NCBI RefSeq assembly: GCF_009617755.1
Contig: NZ_BGZH01000003.1
Coordinates: 1 to 64,000 of the forward strand
Source: Marinobacter salsuginis
Lineage (GTDB): Bacteria > Pseudomonadota > Gammaproteobacteria > Pseudomonadales > Oleiphilaceae
Length of the DNA stretch: 64,000 nt
Direction: 5' to 3'
Shown here: piece after piece, positions 18,501 through 26,510 of the stretch
Position numbering within the stretch: position 1 is the stretch's first letter
Layout: each line of letters begins with the position of its first letter
Notes under the pieces: model-generated
Seen by the model: the letters and a program-made list of their open reading frames with translations, nothing else
Databases searched by the model: none
Told to the model about the DNA's origin: nothing
Program-made: the position numbers and the translations under genes

Positions 18501-18608
18501 CACCGGCAGTTTTTGAAATGAAAATATGCCGGCAACGATCACGGCGATAGCAAAAACAAGCGTCATCAAACGATTGTTCAGCGCATAATTCACAATTGCG
18601 TTGATCAT
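15501..18608 (-). CDS. RND heavy-metal efflux pump, CzcA/CusA-like (pump 2)
   Basis: 1035 residues, full-length HME-type RND exporter. The relay helix reads GIGMMVDGAVVMIEN, again unlike the DFG form of CzcA. The loop after it is short (RHLEERSDEKVSVLRLV), without the acidic/His insertion of pump 1. Other RND marks include the first helix YALNNRLMTLVFAIAVIVAG and the periplasmic segment SRAGRAEIGGDPEP-like (here YARIGRAEVGGDPEPVN). It forms an operon with the adaptor (15 bp upstream), channel and P-II-like gene. The two pumps are homologous but clearly different, so they are not a recent duplication and may export different ions. Confidence 0.93.
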   Translation of the reverse strand: MINAIVNYALNNRLMTLVFAIAVIVAGIFSFQKLPVDAFPDATPTMVQVFTTSPGLSPVDIETLISYPVEISMYGIPKLEKVQSTSIFGLSRVTIYFEDGTDIYFARRLVNERLSEAKRQIPEGMGEPELGPIASGLGRILMYSLETEDKEQYSLQEIRTIQDWIVKPQLRTVPGVTGVLSIGGEVKQYQVNIDAQELQARNLTVSDIRGALTQNNRNVGASFITRGGEEYIVRGYGWVDSGYEGIEDIQNIIVSKSEGESPIYVKDVAEVGLGPAIRRGAEVSSGEESVGGYVMKLIGTNTSQVLEDVNAKIDDLNKSLPEGLKIEAYYSQADLVGKAIGTVEKALLEGSVLVLVFLYLFLGNVRSTLIVVATLPLSVLFAFIAMRMSGLSANLMSLGGLAIGIGMMVDGAVVMIENIFRHLEERSDEKVSVLRLVGESAREVARPIVFAIGIIIIVFLPLFTLQGVEGKLFSPMAYTISFALIGALLLALTLVPVLASLSFKMGGQHKEPKLVLFLNRLYKPVVNTVVKVPKIVMGVAVVAFAGSLLLFPYLGSEFVPTLREGTFQIRSTLPPGASLESAIKYGKRIQSVVDEFPEVTGTYARIGRAEVGGDPEPVNVVATLVNLKPLDQWREDVSYEDLQSRIAEALDERVPGLANNLSQPIQLRTDELLSGVQAQLVASIFGDDLDELGRIGREVAALANDVPGATDVRAQQSAGKKQIVIRPDREVLAQFGISIDNLMSTVETGIGGKSAGLVFDGVRRFEIFARLQESYRGSIDEIRKLPLRGNSGELIPLSRVADVEMYAGPKKISRSNASRRQYVQMNVRGRDMGSVVQDLRNRIEKQVDMPPGYFVEFGGQFENQERAMARLAIVVPITLALIFLLLFSAFSSLRYAALIFMNVPFAVTGGIVALFVTGLYLSVPAAVGFIAVFGVAVLNGVVMVSYINQLRDEGYEVIEAVKLGAQRRLRPVLMTASVAILGLIPLLLADGIGSNVQRPLATVVVGGLITSTLLTLVVLPSVYQWFASERRDVEV

Positions 18609-18622
18609 GCTCCCCCCGAGTA

Positions 18623-19807
18623 TTAGTGTCCGTGAGCGGCGCTGCGGCCACTGGCGGTAATGGCCGACATCAGATCAAAAGCGCCCACTGAAACCACTTC
18701 CGTGTTTGCGCTGATGCCGGACTTAATCTCTATCCAGTCGTTAGCCTCCTTGCCAAGAGTGACTGGAACCGCCTTGTAGGCTCCCCTTTCATTACCCGGA
18801 ACAAATACAACGGACTCGTCATCGATGGTTTGCACGGCATCGTGTGGAACCAGGGGCAGTGATGCCGCCGATTCAGTCATGATTCTGGCCGTGGCGTAGG
18901 TATTTGGACGAAGGTCGCCGTTGGGGGATTCGAGTACAACGCGAACCGGAATGGTGCGGGTTTCCTCATCAAGCTCATTTGAGATCCAAGACACTTCTCC
19001 GGTGTGAAAGCGGTCTTCAACCGACTTTGAGAAGACCTGAACTTCATCTCCGACGGATACCCTGCCAATGTCAGTTTCGGCAACTTGCAACATCACCCAC
19101 ACCACAGAGGTATCAGCCACGGTAAAGGGCGTATCTGAAGAGCTTAAGGTTTGGCCCAACCTGGCATCCATGCGCTCAATACGCCCCTGAATAGGAGAAC
19201 GGAGCGCGTACTGTGCGAGACTGCTATCAGCGCCTGACGAATCACTGCCAAAAACCGCCAGTTGCTCACGAATTGAATCGTACTCCGCTGTAATTTCAAG
19301 ATAAGCAGCCTTGGCGTCCAGGAACTCTTCTTCGCTGGTGAAGCTTTCACTCCGCAATTGCTTTTCTCGCTGATACTCCGCAGTCGCGGCTTCTTTCCGA
19401 GCTTTCAACGAGTTTAGGCGAGAACGAATGCGAGCCAACTCAACGCTGTTCAGCGCGGCCAACAACTGGCCTTTTTCAACCTGGTCCCCAAGATCAACAG
19501 CCAGTCTCGTAAGCTTTCCCTGCAGGAGCGGCCCTACCTCAGCGACGCGATCCGGAACGTAATGAACTTCAGCTGGCGCAGTCACGATATTGTCAGCTCG
19601 GCCTCGGGGCACCGTTACAGTCTGCACGGAAAGCAACTCCCTCTGCTCTGGGGTGAGATGAACTTCGCGGGCCTCACTGCCTTCAGCCGAGTGCCCAGCC
19701 TCACCCTTTTGGTGCTGCCCTCCTTCGGCTTCCTCGGCGCCGTGCGCCAGTGGCTGATAGACCAGAAAACTGATCGCGACAAACATTATCTGCATATTTC
19801 GAATCAT
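18623..19807 (-). CDS. RND periplasmic adaptor of pump 2
   Basis: 394 residues. Signal peptide ends at about residue 24 (VYQPLAHGAEE); a short His/Glu patch (GGQHQKGEAGHSAEG) follows. Then come the lipoyl half-motif (LAVDLGDQVEKGQLLAALNS), a long helical hairpin (about 125-185), the second lipoyl half (GRIERMDARLGQTLSSSDT) and the beta-barrel domains. The C-terminus is again His-containing (SAAHGH). It belongs to the CzcB/CusB class and links pump 2 to its outer-membrane channel. It lies 49 bp downstream of the channel gene and 14 bp before the pump gene. Confidence 0.92.
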   Translation of the reverse strand: MIRNMQIMFVAISFLVYQPLAHGAEEAEGGQHQKGEAGHSAEGSEAREVHLTPEQRELLSVQTVTVPRGRADNIVTAPAEVHYVPDRVAEVGPLLQGKLTRLAVDLGDQVEKGQLLAALNSVELARIRSRLNSLKARKEAATAEYQREKQLRSESFTSEEEFLDAKAAYLEITAEYDSIREQLAVFGSDSSGADSSLAQYALRSPIQGRIERMDARLGQTLSSSDTPFTVADTSVVWVMLQVAETDIGRVSVGDEVQVFSKSVEDRFHTGEVSWISNELDEETRTIPVRVVLESPNGDLRPNTYATARIMTESAASLPLVPHDAVQTIDDESVVFVPGNERGAYKAVPVTLGKEANDWIEIKSGISANTEVVSVGAFDLMSAITASGRSAAHGH

Positions 19808-19856
19808 CTAAACACCTTCGATATAAGAGAACGTTCAACCATTAATTTTCTTGCCA

Positions 19857-21158
19857 TCAGGAACCGGATGACATTGAAAGGGCACCACCGGTGCTCACTT
19901 CCAACGCCCGGACGGCATCGATATAGTCGTGTTGCACTTGGACATATTCCTTCCTCACCGACAAAAGATTGTCCTGGGCAGCTAGGACATCGGAGGCATC
20001 GACTTTTCCCGCTTGAAGAGCTTTCTGCATCAGTTGCAGCGTTTCCTCCGAACGTTCGAGAATCGACTCGTTCATCTGGCGCAGTCTGCGTACGGCGGAT
20101 TCGTACTGAGCTACAGCAGACACGACCTGGCGTTCAGTCGCCAAACGCAGCGCTTCGGCCTCAAGCTCGGAGATTTTCAACTGAGCCGAGGCCTTCCTTT
20201 TTTCACCGGAATAGTCATGAAACACGGTCAGAGGCATCGACACACCCGCACCAAAAAGGTTGGATCTTTCCTCCCGCTCGTAGAACCCGAACACTTTCAG
20301 GTTCGGAATCGTTAGACTCTTGGCCAGTTTCAGGCCGGACTCATTCGCAGCAATTCTGGCTGCTGCCGCCTTCAGATCCCCTCTCTGGCGCTGAGCCATC
20401 GCGACCAGGCGATTAGTTGGTGGCAAGTTGGCACGAGCTACATTGAGCTCTCCCAAGACCTCTACCGCATCAGAGGGGGACACCCCAAGAACTTCCGTCA
20501 GGTCAATTTTTGATTGCCTAAGCTTTTGCTCCGCTTCGGCCTTCTGGTTCTTAGCTCTTGCCAAGCCAATGACAGCGGTATTGAGGTCAATTCGGGTCTG
20601 TTTGCCCCGCTCAACGGACACCTCAACCAGCTCTTTGGTTCGCCGCATTAGCTCAACGGTGCGGCTTGCCGTTTCCAGCTCTTTCTGTGCAAGCAGAATC
20701 TTGAAGTAGGCCGACCGCACTCGGGCCTTGGTCGCCACCTTCAGGTATTCAAGTTCCTGCTGTTGAGAAGTGAGAGTGCTCTGAGCACGCGACTGACCGA
20801 GATCGCCCCGATTGCCCATCCAGACTTCCTGAGTGACCCGAACCTCGTAATTCAGTGCCTGATCCGCCTGATCTGGATTGTCACGGCCACTCAGCTCAAG
20901 CTCAGGGTTGCTGGGCGCCCAGCGGCTGGCATGATCGAGGTCAGCTTCCTGCATGGACACCGCAGCCCGCCTCAAAGCCAACACCGGGCTATTCTCAAAT
21001 GCCATTACCATTGCCTCATTCAAGGAGACAGCCTGGCTGGCCTTGGCTTGCTGGTACTCCTTGAGTGAAACGCTCTCCCCGGTGGTGGCTGCCGCCGAAG
21101 GCATGACGTTCAAGACTCCGGGTACTATCAGCACCCACAACAACAGTCGTTTGTTCAT
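19857..21158 (-). CDS. TolC-like outer-membrane channel of pump 2 (CzcC family)
   Basis: 433 residues with signal peptide (LLLWVLIVPGVLNVMPSAAA) and the double helical repeat of outer-membrane efflux proteins; the second repeat includes ERSEETLQLMQKALQAGKVDA. AGGATGAT upstream supports ATG 21158. First gene of the channel-adaptor-pump-P-II operon. Its upstream DNA has one TTAAAGG half-site near 21239-21245 but no clean 11-bp-phased partner, so control by the same regulator as the pump-1 operon is doubtful. Confidence 0.9.
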   Translation of the reverse strand: MNKRLLLWVLIVPGVLNVMPSAAATTGESVSLKEYQQAKASQAVSLNEAMVMAFENSPVLALRRAAVSMQEADLDHASRWAPSNPELELSGRDNPDQADQALNYEVRVTQEVWMGNRGDLGQSRAQSTLTSQQQELEYLKVATKARVRSAYFKILLAQKELETASRTVELMRRTKELVEVSVERGKQTRIDLNTAVIGLARAKNQKAEAEQKLRQSKIDLTEVLGVSPSDAVEVLGELNVARANLPPTNRLVAMAQRQRGDLKAAAARIAANESGLKLAKSLTIPNLKVFGFYEREERSNLFGAGVSMPLTVFHDYSGEKRKASAQLKISELEAEALRLATERQVVSAVAQYESAVRRLRQMNESILERSEETLQLMQKALQAGKVDASDVLAAQDNLLSVRKEYVQVQHDYIDAVRALEVSTGGALSMSSGS

Positions 21159-21424
21159 TCAATATCATCCTGGCTATTTGACTGAGATACATGAATCAGC
21201 GTTTTCGCCGTAAATTCCAAGACGACCTTACAGACAAACCTTTAAATCAGTCTGAATGCCGCTCCATAAGAGCTACATTGCGACTGAACGGACATTACTA
21301 GCGAACTTTTGGATTAAATGCCGAGGGCAGGTCGAATCGACGAGACAATGGCAGGGATAACGTCGTAAAAGGAGGAGAGGTGAAAGAGCCCCTGACGGCA
21401 TCGCGTGTAAGTGAACAATAACGT

Positions 21425-21450
21425 ACGACGGGCCTACTGAGGCCCGTCGT
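21425..21450 (-). terminator. Hairpin after the DcaP-type porin gene
   Basis: Perfect 10-bp stem ACGACGGGCC/GGCCCGTCGT with a 6-nt loop, 35 bp beyond the minus-strand stop. Following bases on the minus strand (ACGTTATTGTT) are only moderately T-rich. Confidence 0.65.
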
Positions 21451-21484
21451 GGGGTCCAACTATGTGAAGCAATGTAATAATGAA

Positions 21485-22735
21485 TTAAAAGCTAAACTGC
21501 GCAGCCAACTGAAGACGGGTGTTGTCAGCTGACTCACCGTTTGCAAGTTCTTTGTTGGCGTACGACAGCTCAACCCCTACAGTCACCGGATCAGCTACTT
21601 GGTAGAAGTTGCTGAAGTAAGCGCTCTCTAGGGTTTGGAAAGAGTTTGGAAAGAGAGTCTCGTCCTGATCACCCTCTAAAAACCCATAGGCCACACTCGT
21701 GGTGAATTTTGGCGTCCACTTATGGCTCGCCGCCACGTTGAAGCCGTAAGCCTCGATAGTTTCGAGATCACCATCGGAAGTTATATATGCCTCACCGATG
21801 CCAGTCCGACTCGCAGTGCTGTCGTTGTTACTGTACGAGCTGTAAAGATAACGACCTACACCATCACCCAAAACAACTCCGGCCATGAGCGAGGTTTCTG
21901 AAGTGACGTTGAGTCGACCAGCCGCCATGACGCCATATCCAAACGCAGCGTCGTCACCTGTAGCACTGACGTCGTCGGTCTTGAGAGAACGGGCCAGGCC
22001 AGCAACCTCAAATCCACCACCAGACCCTGCCCACTTGTAACGGGCGGTAAGGTCAGGAACGGTATCACGTGAACCTTCAAACCCACTGGTTTCAGGGTTT
22101 TCAGCTGACACCGAGAACTGTCCGTCACCTATTCCCATCGTGTAACGAATCTGTGCCTGACGAATAAAGCTCACACCTACCGGCCCATTAAAGTCCAGTG
22201 TGGTCGGGTAAGCCGTAAAGTGCATAAAGTTACTCCACGTCTGACCCGCAAGCCAGCCGTTGAGCTCGCCATAGGCGTGACGAATACGAAGCCCCCGTGA
22301 ATTGGAGAACAGTTCGTTGCCACCACCGCCGTAGAAGTCTGCCTCAACAACCGTCTTGGCTTCTCCAATATCGGTCGGGGTACTGGTTCCGAGACGCACT
22401 CGTGATTGACGGGCATGCGCTCTCAAAGAGCTATCACCATCCTCTACGGATGTATCGAGAACACTCGGGTCGTGCAAGTCACCGATATCCTGGTCTGTGT
22501 CGTAAATCATATCCAATTTTACGTAACCACCAATCGTAACCGAAGTGTTAGTGCCGGGCAGCAACCACCCCTTGGAATCATTGGTCCCCGCCATCTGATC
22601 CACCTGACTGCGCAAGTCATTGATCTGCTTTTGAAGTTCCGCAGTTGATTGCGCCAAAGCAGATGGGACCACCAGGCCCATGGTTGATATCGCAAGTGTT
22701 GCTCTTATCGCTAACCTGAGTTTTTTAGTTTGCAT
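21485..22735 (-). CDS. DcaP-like trimeric outer-membrane porin
   Basis: 416 residues. Signal peptide (ATLAISTMGLVVPSALAQ) is followed by a short coiled-coil (STAELQKQINDLRSQVDQM), which in DcaP proteins forms the periplasmic trimer stalk, and then a barrel with the motif SVTIGGYVKLDMIYD and terminal LAAQFSF. DcaP porins pass dicarboxylates and other small anions. The promoter region (22,736-22,920) contains the tandem TTCAAT/TTCAAG site, which suggests porin expression is adjusted by the local two-component system. The gene stands alone, with a hairpin after it. Confidence 0.87.
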   Translation of the reverse strand: MQTKKLRLAIRATLAISTMGLVVPSALAQSTAELQKQINDLRSQVDQMAGTNDSKGWLLPGTNTSVTIGGYVKLDMIYDTDQDIGDLHDPSVLDTSVEDGDSSLRAHARQSRVRLGTSTPTDIGEAKTVVEADFYGGGGNELFSNSRGLRIRHAYGELNGWLAGQTWSNFMHFTAYPTTLDFNGPVGVSFIRQAQIRYTMGIGDGQFSVSAENPETSGFEGSRDTVPDLTARYKWAGSGGGFEVAGLARSLKTDDVSATGDDAAFGYGVMAAGRLNVTSETSLMAGVVLGDGVGRYLYSSYSNNDSTASRTGIGEAYITSDGDLETIEAYGFNVAASHKWTPKFTTSVAYGFLEGDQDETLFPNSFQTLESAYFSNFYQVADPVTVGVELSYANKELANGESADNTRLQLAAQFSF

Positions 22736-22894
22736 TATAAATCAGTCTCCGTGAGCTTTCGTTATAAGATCCCCTACCGGCGATCGACACCTCATAAACC
22801 AAACGCGAAGGCGCTTCGGTTACAGACCACCACCGGTAAGTTGCTGGTTATGCCGGCACTTTCGGCCAGAACAACGCATCGCCATTGATAGCAG

Positions 22895-22916
22895 ATGAAC
22901 TTGAAACGAAATTGAA
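22895..22916 (-). promoter_or_regulatory. Tandem TTCAAT/TTCAAG motif upstream of the DcaP-like gene
   Basis: Minus strand TTCAATTTCGT then TTCAAGTTCAT, starting at 22916 and 22905 (11-bp phase), 160-181 bp before the start codon. Confidence 0.5.
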
Positions 22917-23005
22917 AAAAATACCCCCTTAATACCTTTGTATTAACGACCCCATCGCAACCGTTCTTACACCCGTGTCCTCTTTTCATGATTTAATTTT
23001 ATTTT

Positions 23006-23028
23006 TTCAAGCTGAGTTAAAGTTCATC
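23006..23028 (+). promoter_or_regulatory. Tandem TTCAAG/TTAAAG motif upstream of the 98-residue secreted protein
   Basis: TTCAAGCTGAG (from 23006) then TTAAAGTTCAT (from 23017), an 11-bp phase, 44-66 bp before the start codon. Half-sites match those before the 76-residue protein gene at 4466. Confidence 0.55.
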
Positions 23029-23071
23029 TGGTTCCATCAGGGTGCACATCATTCAACTTAAAGGTGACTCT

Positions 23072-23368
23072 ATGAGGAACTATCTCTGGCTCACATCGTT
23101 AGCATTAGCCTTGGCGGCAGGAAACCTCCATGCCACTGAGGCCAAGGACGATAAGTTAGCACAAGGCATGCTCTCCAAAAGCAGCATTCAGGATATGAAG
23201 AGACAACATAAGGTAATGACACAGGCGGCGTTATCTGAAGTGGGCATGGAGGCACGCCGAAAATTGATGTTATCGACTAAGGACGATATCTATCACGAGA
23301 TGATCAAATCGGGAGATATCAATCTATCTCAATTGGACCAATTTTCAAAAGATCAGTTTATTCATTAG
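23072..23368 (+). CDS. Small secreted protein of unknown function beside sensor kinase 2
   Basis: 98 residues from ATG 23072 (AAGGTG 6 nt upstream; the frame extends to 23042 without support). Signal peptide MRNYLWLTSLALALAAGNLHA, then about 77 polar, helical residues (SIQDMKRQHKVMTQAALSEV). No family recognised. It precedes kinase 2, with a strong terminator between them, just as the 76-residue protein neighbours kinase 1. The two small proteins share no obvious sequence, only size, export signal, promoter motif and context. A periplasmic partner of the kinase is a reasonable but untested idea. Confidence 0.7.
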   Translation: MRNYLWLTSLALALAAGNLHATEAKDDKLAQGMLSKSSIQDMKRQHKVMTQAALSEVGMEARRKLMLSTKDDIYHEMIKSGDINLSQLDQFSKDQFIH

Positions 23369-23473
23369 AAATAATGTCGCATTAATAGAATTTTTGATTG
23401 AACAATAGAAACTTGTCGACAAAGATCGTTTTAAAACCAGTTGCATCGTGAATGGTCTCCACCATTCCGTCTT

Positions 23474-23503
23474 GCCGCACTACTTTTGTAGTGCGGCTTT
23501 TTT
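23474..23503 (+). terminator. Strong rho-independent terminator
   Basis: 10-bp perfect stem GCCGCACTAC/GTAGTGCGGC, TTTT loop, then a run of six T. It ends the 98-residue protein transcript and separates it from kinase 2. Confidence 0.92.
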
Positions 23504-23554
23504 AGGCCTAGATTTAGTCGATAGCAACTTCCAATTACCTGCTTGGCAGACCAC

Positions 23555-24868
23555 ATGCCCAGAAAAAAACAACGCCCTTCAATAAAACGGAAACTGCTTA
23601 CTTTCCTGACACTAACGGGTTTCGCGTGTACCGGGGTAATATTCTTCTCACACACCCTTTTAATCGACTATATCCATGACGAGCTTCACAGGCAGCAGCT
23701 AGAGGCTGCAGCTAACCGGCTCTCAAAGACACTAACAAATGATAAAGAAGAAATTACAAAATCTTCTCTCAGAGATTTTTCATTGTCCCAATATTCTGTT
23801 CACATCGAAGACAGTCAAGGTCGGAGTTTTACAAGCGAGAACATTGAACCGAAATTACAGGTGGTAGAATCGTTCAGAAATCCTGGAATTTTTCACATAT
23901 CGTATAATGATCGATCAATCCTTGGATACTACAAAATATTTAATAACAGACAAGATAAGCTAAGCGTTACTATAATTGAAAAAAGCTCCTACTCCCCAAA
24001 CACTCTTGACAAAATCCACGGTCTTATATGGATCATATCATTTACAATTCTCGTTACGATATCAATGATCATATTTATTGGGGTAACTATCGCACTAAAA
24101 CCTTTAAAAATGATGAGCTCCCAATTAACGTCGCTTAAAAATGGTGAGCGTAATAGACTGGATGAGAACGTACCTGAAGAATTCACTGAACTTGTCAAAC
24201 ATCTTAATCGTCTATTAGAGTCGTACGACAAAAAACTTTCCCGTTCACGCCACCTAGCCGCAGATATTTCTCATAGCTTAAAAACCCCCCTTGCCGTCAT
24301 AAACTCCATGATCAATGACGAAGCCATTCCCACCACAATCGCGAGTCAAATTAAGTCTCAACTGTCTGAAATGCACGAGCTGATCGACACTCAAATGAGA
24401 AAAACCGAAATGTCCGGTCAGTACATTGGAAAGGCGACACCGATCATTGAGAGAACTCTGGCACTGGTGGACGTAGTCAGTCGAATCTATCCTTACAAAC
24501 AGATCCATCTTCAAGAAACATTACCCAGAGAGCTTGTCTGGCCAATTGATGAGCGTGATTTTAATGAGATCTTGGGTAATGTCCTTGATAACGCAAGCAA
24601 ATGGTGCTCTCAGGAAGTTCATCTACACTTGAAACTTCACGATGACACTTTGACCATTCTTGTTGAAGATGACGGCCCCGGAGTAGCGTCACACCAGCTT
24701 GCCGATCTTACCAGGCGCCAGAAAAGACTGGACGAAAAAACTCCTGGCTATGGCCTTGGCCTATCAATCGTTGAGGAAATCACCAATGACTACGGTGGCG
24801 CCATGCATTTTTCTATATCACCCAAAGGTGGTCTGCGGGTTCTAATCGAGCTTCCCAGAAGCATTTGA
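23555..24868 (+). CDS. Membrane sensor histidine kinase 2
   Basis: 437 residues from ATG 23555 (TTG 23543 is an alternative; neither has a strong ribosome site). TM1 at about 13-32, periplasmic region of about 120 residues, TM2 at about 156-178, HAMP-like linker (ALKPLKMMSSQL), H240 in DISHSLKTPLAV, N-box LGNVLDNASKW, G1 DDGPGV and G2 YGLGLSIV. The layout and many positions match kinase 1, with the histidine at the same residue number, so they are paralogues. The H-box DxSHSLKTPLA is of the PhoQ-like type. No response regulator is adjacent; the one at 2391 is the only candidate here. Confidence 0.9.
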   Translation: MPRKKQRPSIKRKLLTFLTLTGFACTGVIFFSHTLLIDYIHDELHRQQLEAAANRLSKTLTNDKEEITKSSLRDFSLSQYSVHIEDSQGRSFTSENIEPKLQVVESFRNPGIFHISYNDRSILGYYKIFNNRQDKLSVTIIEKSSYSPNTLDKIHGLIWIISFTILVTISMIIFIGVTIALKPLKMMSSQLTSLKNGERNRLDENVPEEFTELVKHLNRLLESYDKKLSRSRHLAADISHSLKTPLAVINSMINDEAIPTTIASQIKSQLSEMHELIDTQMRKTEMSGQYIGKATPIIERTLALVDVVSRIYPYKQIHLQETLPRELVWPIDERDFNEILGNVLDNASKWCSQEVHLHLKLHDDTLTILVEDDGPGVASHQLADLTRRQKRLDEKTPGYGLGLSIVEEITNDYGGAMHFSISPKGGLRVLIELPRSI

Positions 24869-24898
24869 CGACTACAAGGGCAACTTATCCAGCTTTAG

Positions 24899-26437
24899 TC
24901 AGCGACCAGCAGGCATAGCAGCCCGATACACCAACGTCTCAACATCAAAACTGTTGCTTTGAACTGAGTTCTCATCAGGCGACATAAAGAACAACCCTGT
25001 ATTACCTGATACGGGCGACACCGGAGCCGACGTTAGAAGACTTGTTGACTGCGTTTGGGGAGATTTCCCGGATCTCAGCGTCAACCAATCAACTCGCGTA
25101 TCATAAACACCTATCATATCTTCGGCTGCACTGGATTTCTGTGGAATCCCGATATTAACTGGGTCCTCACCGGAGCGTACGAGCAGGTTCGGCAAAAATA
25201 GTGTTTGCCTCGGACTAAACACCAGCTCAGGCGACACGTCGTAAGTCATACTCGTGCCTGCCACCCGGTTTCCAATTTCATAGTCCAGCTGTGGGCCCTC
25301 AGTGCCAGCAGGGAAAAATGAAACCTTCCCTTGGGAGACGGTCACCATATTCAAAGGTCCCGGTTTGCTCTGAACAACAGCACCGATTACCCGAAACACT
25401 GACGTGTATCGACTTAACTTTTCATGATCGGCCTTATAGAGGTCAGGCCCGTTCGGTGAGATTAATATCTCATAAATCTCTGAACCAAACCCCTGCTCTG
25501 AGTAGAAAGACTGCCCGAGAATAGTTTCCCGGCGTCCGTCAGCATCCAAATCCTGCAACCCCAAAATTAAGGGAATGAAACCGATGGCTTCGGCCTCCCC
25601 CTCGGCCAACTGGATCAAAGAACTTGAAACGCGACGGCCATTCCACTGATTTAAAATGAGGTAGTATGAGTTCTCTGAAACGTACCAGTCCATTCGGATG
25701 ACTTTCTCCCGACGGGGCACCTCAATGGACGCCAGGCTCTGAACAGCCCCACTGGAATTAACATGGAAAAAGCTGAGTTTGTTTCCATGCTCCGCCGCAA
25801 AATAGTAATCGCTGCCAGAACGAAACGCGGACAACGACTTTGCGTTGATGGGCAGTCTGGCAAATGGAGACGCTAAAGCCTCCTCCTCAACCGGACCTAC
25901 CCGACCTTCTTCAGCATTGGTCTGTACGATGCCGACCAACCAGGTGTTATTGTAAGTCGCAACGGCTTGACCTCTCCCGGTAACCTGAAAACGCACCAAT
26001 GGCACATCGTTTGACGCCTCTGGCTCGTCCCGCCACAAAAGATCAGGAAATCGGGCTTTCAACGCCGGCGTTACCGCCCTGGGGTCGCCGGCTCTATCAG
26101 TAAACACCGCCGGGATACCGTAAAAGCGTTTCGATACAGCGCCAACGGAGGGCATCGTTCCAAACAGCAATTTCCCTACCGCCTGATCCTTTCCGATACT
26201 CTCGATACCGATGACTGCAAGGTTTTGCTCCAGGATGCCTGCATGATCAGGCTCCCACAACACAACAAATAAATCACCTACCTCAACAGTGGCATCGTCG
26301 ACTGTGAGGGAAAGCACTTTTTGATCACGATCTACCTGAGTGACCTTTGCCTTTGCTGGATGCTCACGCTCAACCGCCTGTACCGCACCAGCTAGTAGTA
26401 GCATCAGGAACACAAATACTGCAGAACGAGTCATCAT
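24899..26437 (-). CDS. Exported protein of unknown function
   Basis: 512 residues. Signal peptide (SAVFVFLMLLLAGAVQA) and no other membrane segment, so probably periplasmic. The first 100 residues contain VTQVDRDQKVLSLTVDD and VGDLFVVLW, beta-rich and reminiscent of flagellar-assembly-type or SH3-like domains. A later segment LDLDADGRRETILG (here GLQDLDADGRRETILG) resembles an FG-GAP/VCBS calcium-binding blade, so part may be a beta-propeller. I cannot assign a function. It precedes a porin gene on the same strand with only 73 bp between them, but the hairpin after the porin lies in that gap, so co-transcription is uncertain. Confidence 0.6.
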   Translation of the reverse strand: MMTRSAVFVFLMLLLAGAVQAVEREHPAKAKVTQVDRDQKVLSLTVDDATVEVGDLFVVLWEPDHAGILEQNLAVIGIESIGKDQAVGKLLFGTMPSVGAVSKRFYGIPAVFTDRAGDPRAVTPALKARFPDLLWRDEPEASNDVPLVRFQVTGRGQAVATYNNTWLVGIVQTNAEEGRVGPVEEEALASPFARLPINAKSLSAFRSGSDYYFAAEHGNKLSFFHVNSSGAVQSLASIEVPRREKVIRMDWYVSENSYYLILNQWNGRRVSSSLIQLAEGEAEAIGFIPLILGLQDLDADGRRETILGQSFYSEQGFGSEIYEILISPNGPDLYKADHEKLSRYTSVFRVIGAVVQSKPGPLNMVTVSQGKVSFFPAGTEGPQLDYEIGNRVAGTSMTYDVSPELVFSPRQTLFLPNLLVRSGEDPVNIGIPQKSSAAEDMIGVYDTRVDWLTLRSGKSPQTQSTSLLTSAPVSPVSGNTGLFFMSPDENSVQSNSFDVETLVYRAAMPAGR

Positions 26438-26480
26438 AGGAAAAAGTCACTTAATGCGGATTCATTTTGTATAACAAAAG

Positions 26481-26504
26481 CGGGGTGGCGCTCCCACCAC
26501 CCCG
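26481..26504 (-). terminator. Terminator after the porin at 26511
   Basis: 8-bp perfect stem CGGGGTGG/CCACCCCG with 8-nt loop; on the minus strand it is followed by CTTTTGTTAT. Lies 7 bp beyond the stop codon. Confidence 0.8.
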
Positions 26505-26510
26505 TTCTTG

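Noticed and set aside
21231..21245. Tandem regulator site upstream of pump 2
   Set aside because: One TTAAAGG half-site only; the second half does not fit the 11-bp phase.
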